Shown: in pieces, positions 63,437 to 64,000 of the stretch
Layout: each line of letters starts with the position of its first letter
Numbering within the stretch: position 1 is the first letter of the stretch
Assembly (NCBI GenBank): GCA_913060865.1
Contig: CAJXTU010000001.1
Coordinates: 1-64,000, forward strand
Length of the DNA stretch: 64,000 bases
Source of the DNA: an uncultured Cycloclasticus sp.
Lineage (GTDB): Bacteria; Pseudomonadota; Gammaproteobacteria; Methylococcales; Cycloclasticaceae
Direction: 5' to 3'
Notes under the pieces: generated by a model
Databases searched by the model: none
Seen by the model: only the letters and a program-made list of their open reading frames with translations
Told to the model about the DNA's origin: nothing
Made by a program: the position numbers and the translations under genes

Positions 63437-64000
63437 TTGATAAATATTACAACACAATCAGTCGGTATTGTTGAGCCAAAAACGATACATTTTGATGAAG
63501 CCTTGCCGCTAGTTTGTGGAAAGGTATTAGAGCAATACGATATTGTTTATGAAACGTACGGCACGTTGAATGCGAAAGCAGACAATGCGGTATTGGTTTG
63601 CCATGCGTTATCTGCTGATCACCATGCAGCAGGCTATCACAGCGAAGAAGATGCAAAACCAGGTTGGTGGGATATTTGTATTGGTCCAGGAAAACCGATT
63701 GATACCGACCGTTTTTTTGTCGTGTCGCCTTGTAACTTAGGCCATTGTAGTGGCTCAACAGGACCTAGAAGTATTAACCCTGCAACGTCTATTGCCTACG
63801 GAAAAGATTTTCCAATGATGACGGTTGTCGATTGGGTGAATTATCAACAACGGCTGGCAGATAAATTGGGTATTGCGCAATGGGCAGCTGTTGCTGGCGG
63901 AAGTTTGGGGGGGATGCAGGCTTTGCAATGGGCGATTCAGTTTCCTGATAGGTTGCGTCATTCAATCGTTATCGCATCTGCACCAAAGTTGTCAGCACAA
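63437..64000 (+). CDS. metX: Homoserine O-acyltransferase MetX (3' partial)
   Basis: A frame open from TTG at 63437 to the window end, 188 residues seen, for a protein of normal length about 370-380. Features: [46 protein letters not shown] and the alpha/beta hydrolase nucleophile [13 protein letters not shown]. It activates homoserine with acetyl- or succinyl-CoA for methionine synthesis. The TTG is the only usual start after an in-frame TAA at 63425; the ribosome site is weak. Confidence 0.93.
   Translation, partial: MINITTQSVGIVEPKTIHFDEALPLVCGKVLEQYDIVYETYGTLNAKADNAVLVCHALSADHHAAGYHSEEDAKPGWWDICIGPGKPIDTDRFFVVSPCNLGHCSGSTGPRSINPATSIAYGKDFPMMTVVDWVNYQQRLADKLGIAQWAAVAGGSLGGMQALQWAIQFPDRLRHSIVIASAPKLSAQ

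Overview
The window is a chromosomal segment of a moderately AT-rich gammaproteobacterium. The order mnmE-yidC-yidD-rnpA-rpmH / dnaA-dnaN-recF-gyrB marks the neighbourhood of the replication origin. The glyQS, glnA-ntrBC, secB-gpsA, gpmI-envC and cysI blocks are standard gammaproteobacterial housekeeping. Four Rieske ring-hydroxylating oxygenases in the first 22 kb, dihydrodiol dehydrogenases and a hydrophobic-compound transport cassette suggest a marine hydrocarbon degrader. Cycloclasticus is my best guess; this is inference from gene content, not a database match.

Region 1 (1-23.2 kb) is the catabolic and transport island. It opens with the end of one Rieske oxygenase, an FNR-type oxygen-sensing regulator with all four cluster cysteines, and a second oxygenase alpha/beta pair. 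On the minus strand follows a 13.6 kb block read from 17288 down to 3654: YCF48-like propeller, RND/MMPL transporter, DUF1302 protein, two DUF1329 paralogues, a lipoprotein quinohemoprotein dehydrogenase carrying the Asp-Tyr-Asp signature of lanthanide-dependent enzymes, a naphthalene-dioxygenase-like alpha/beta pair and a BphB-like dihydrodiol dehydrogenase. Then come a quinone oxidoreductase, a DMT exporter, a fourth Rieske alpha/beta pair, a BenD-like dehydrogenase and a glutathione transferase. The fourth oxygenase operon has a perfect FNR box (TTGAT-N4-ATCAA) upstream, about 43 bp before a plausible start of transcription. No ferredoxin, ferredoxin reductase or ring-cleavage gene is present, so these oxygenases must borrow electron carriers from elsewhere.

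Region 2 (23.2-37.2 kb) holds a DUF58/TgpA-like pair, a nitroreductase and the origin block. Here rnpA has no ATG, GTG or TTG start in frame. The dnaA ribosome binding site lies in one arm of an inverted repeat. recF carries two perfect parS centromere sites in its coding sequence. DnaA boxes lie on both sides of dnaA.

Region 3 (37.2-64 kb) holds a roughly 750 bp gene-free stretch, glyQS-gmhB-plsC, a PP-loop sulfurtransferase / TusA-like / CDF transporter module, glnA with tandem NtrC sites and a sigma-54 promoter, ntrBC, a class 1B type pyrD, an arsR-rhodanese-secB-gpsA operon (the regulator has the cysteine spacing of sulfide sensors), gpmI-envC-ctpA-deacetylase, a choice-of-anchor-I secreted protein, cysI with its DUF934 partner, and the start of metX. 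I found no tRNA, rRNA, CRISPR array, insertion sequence or prophage.
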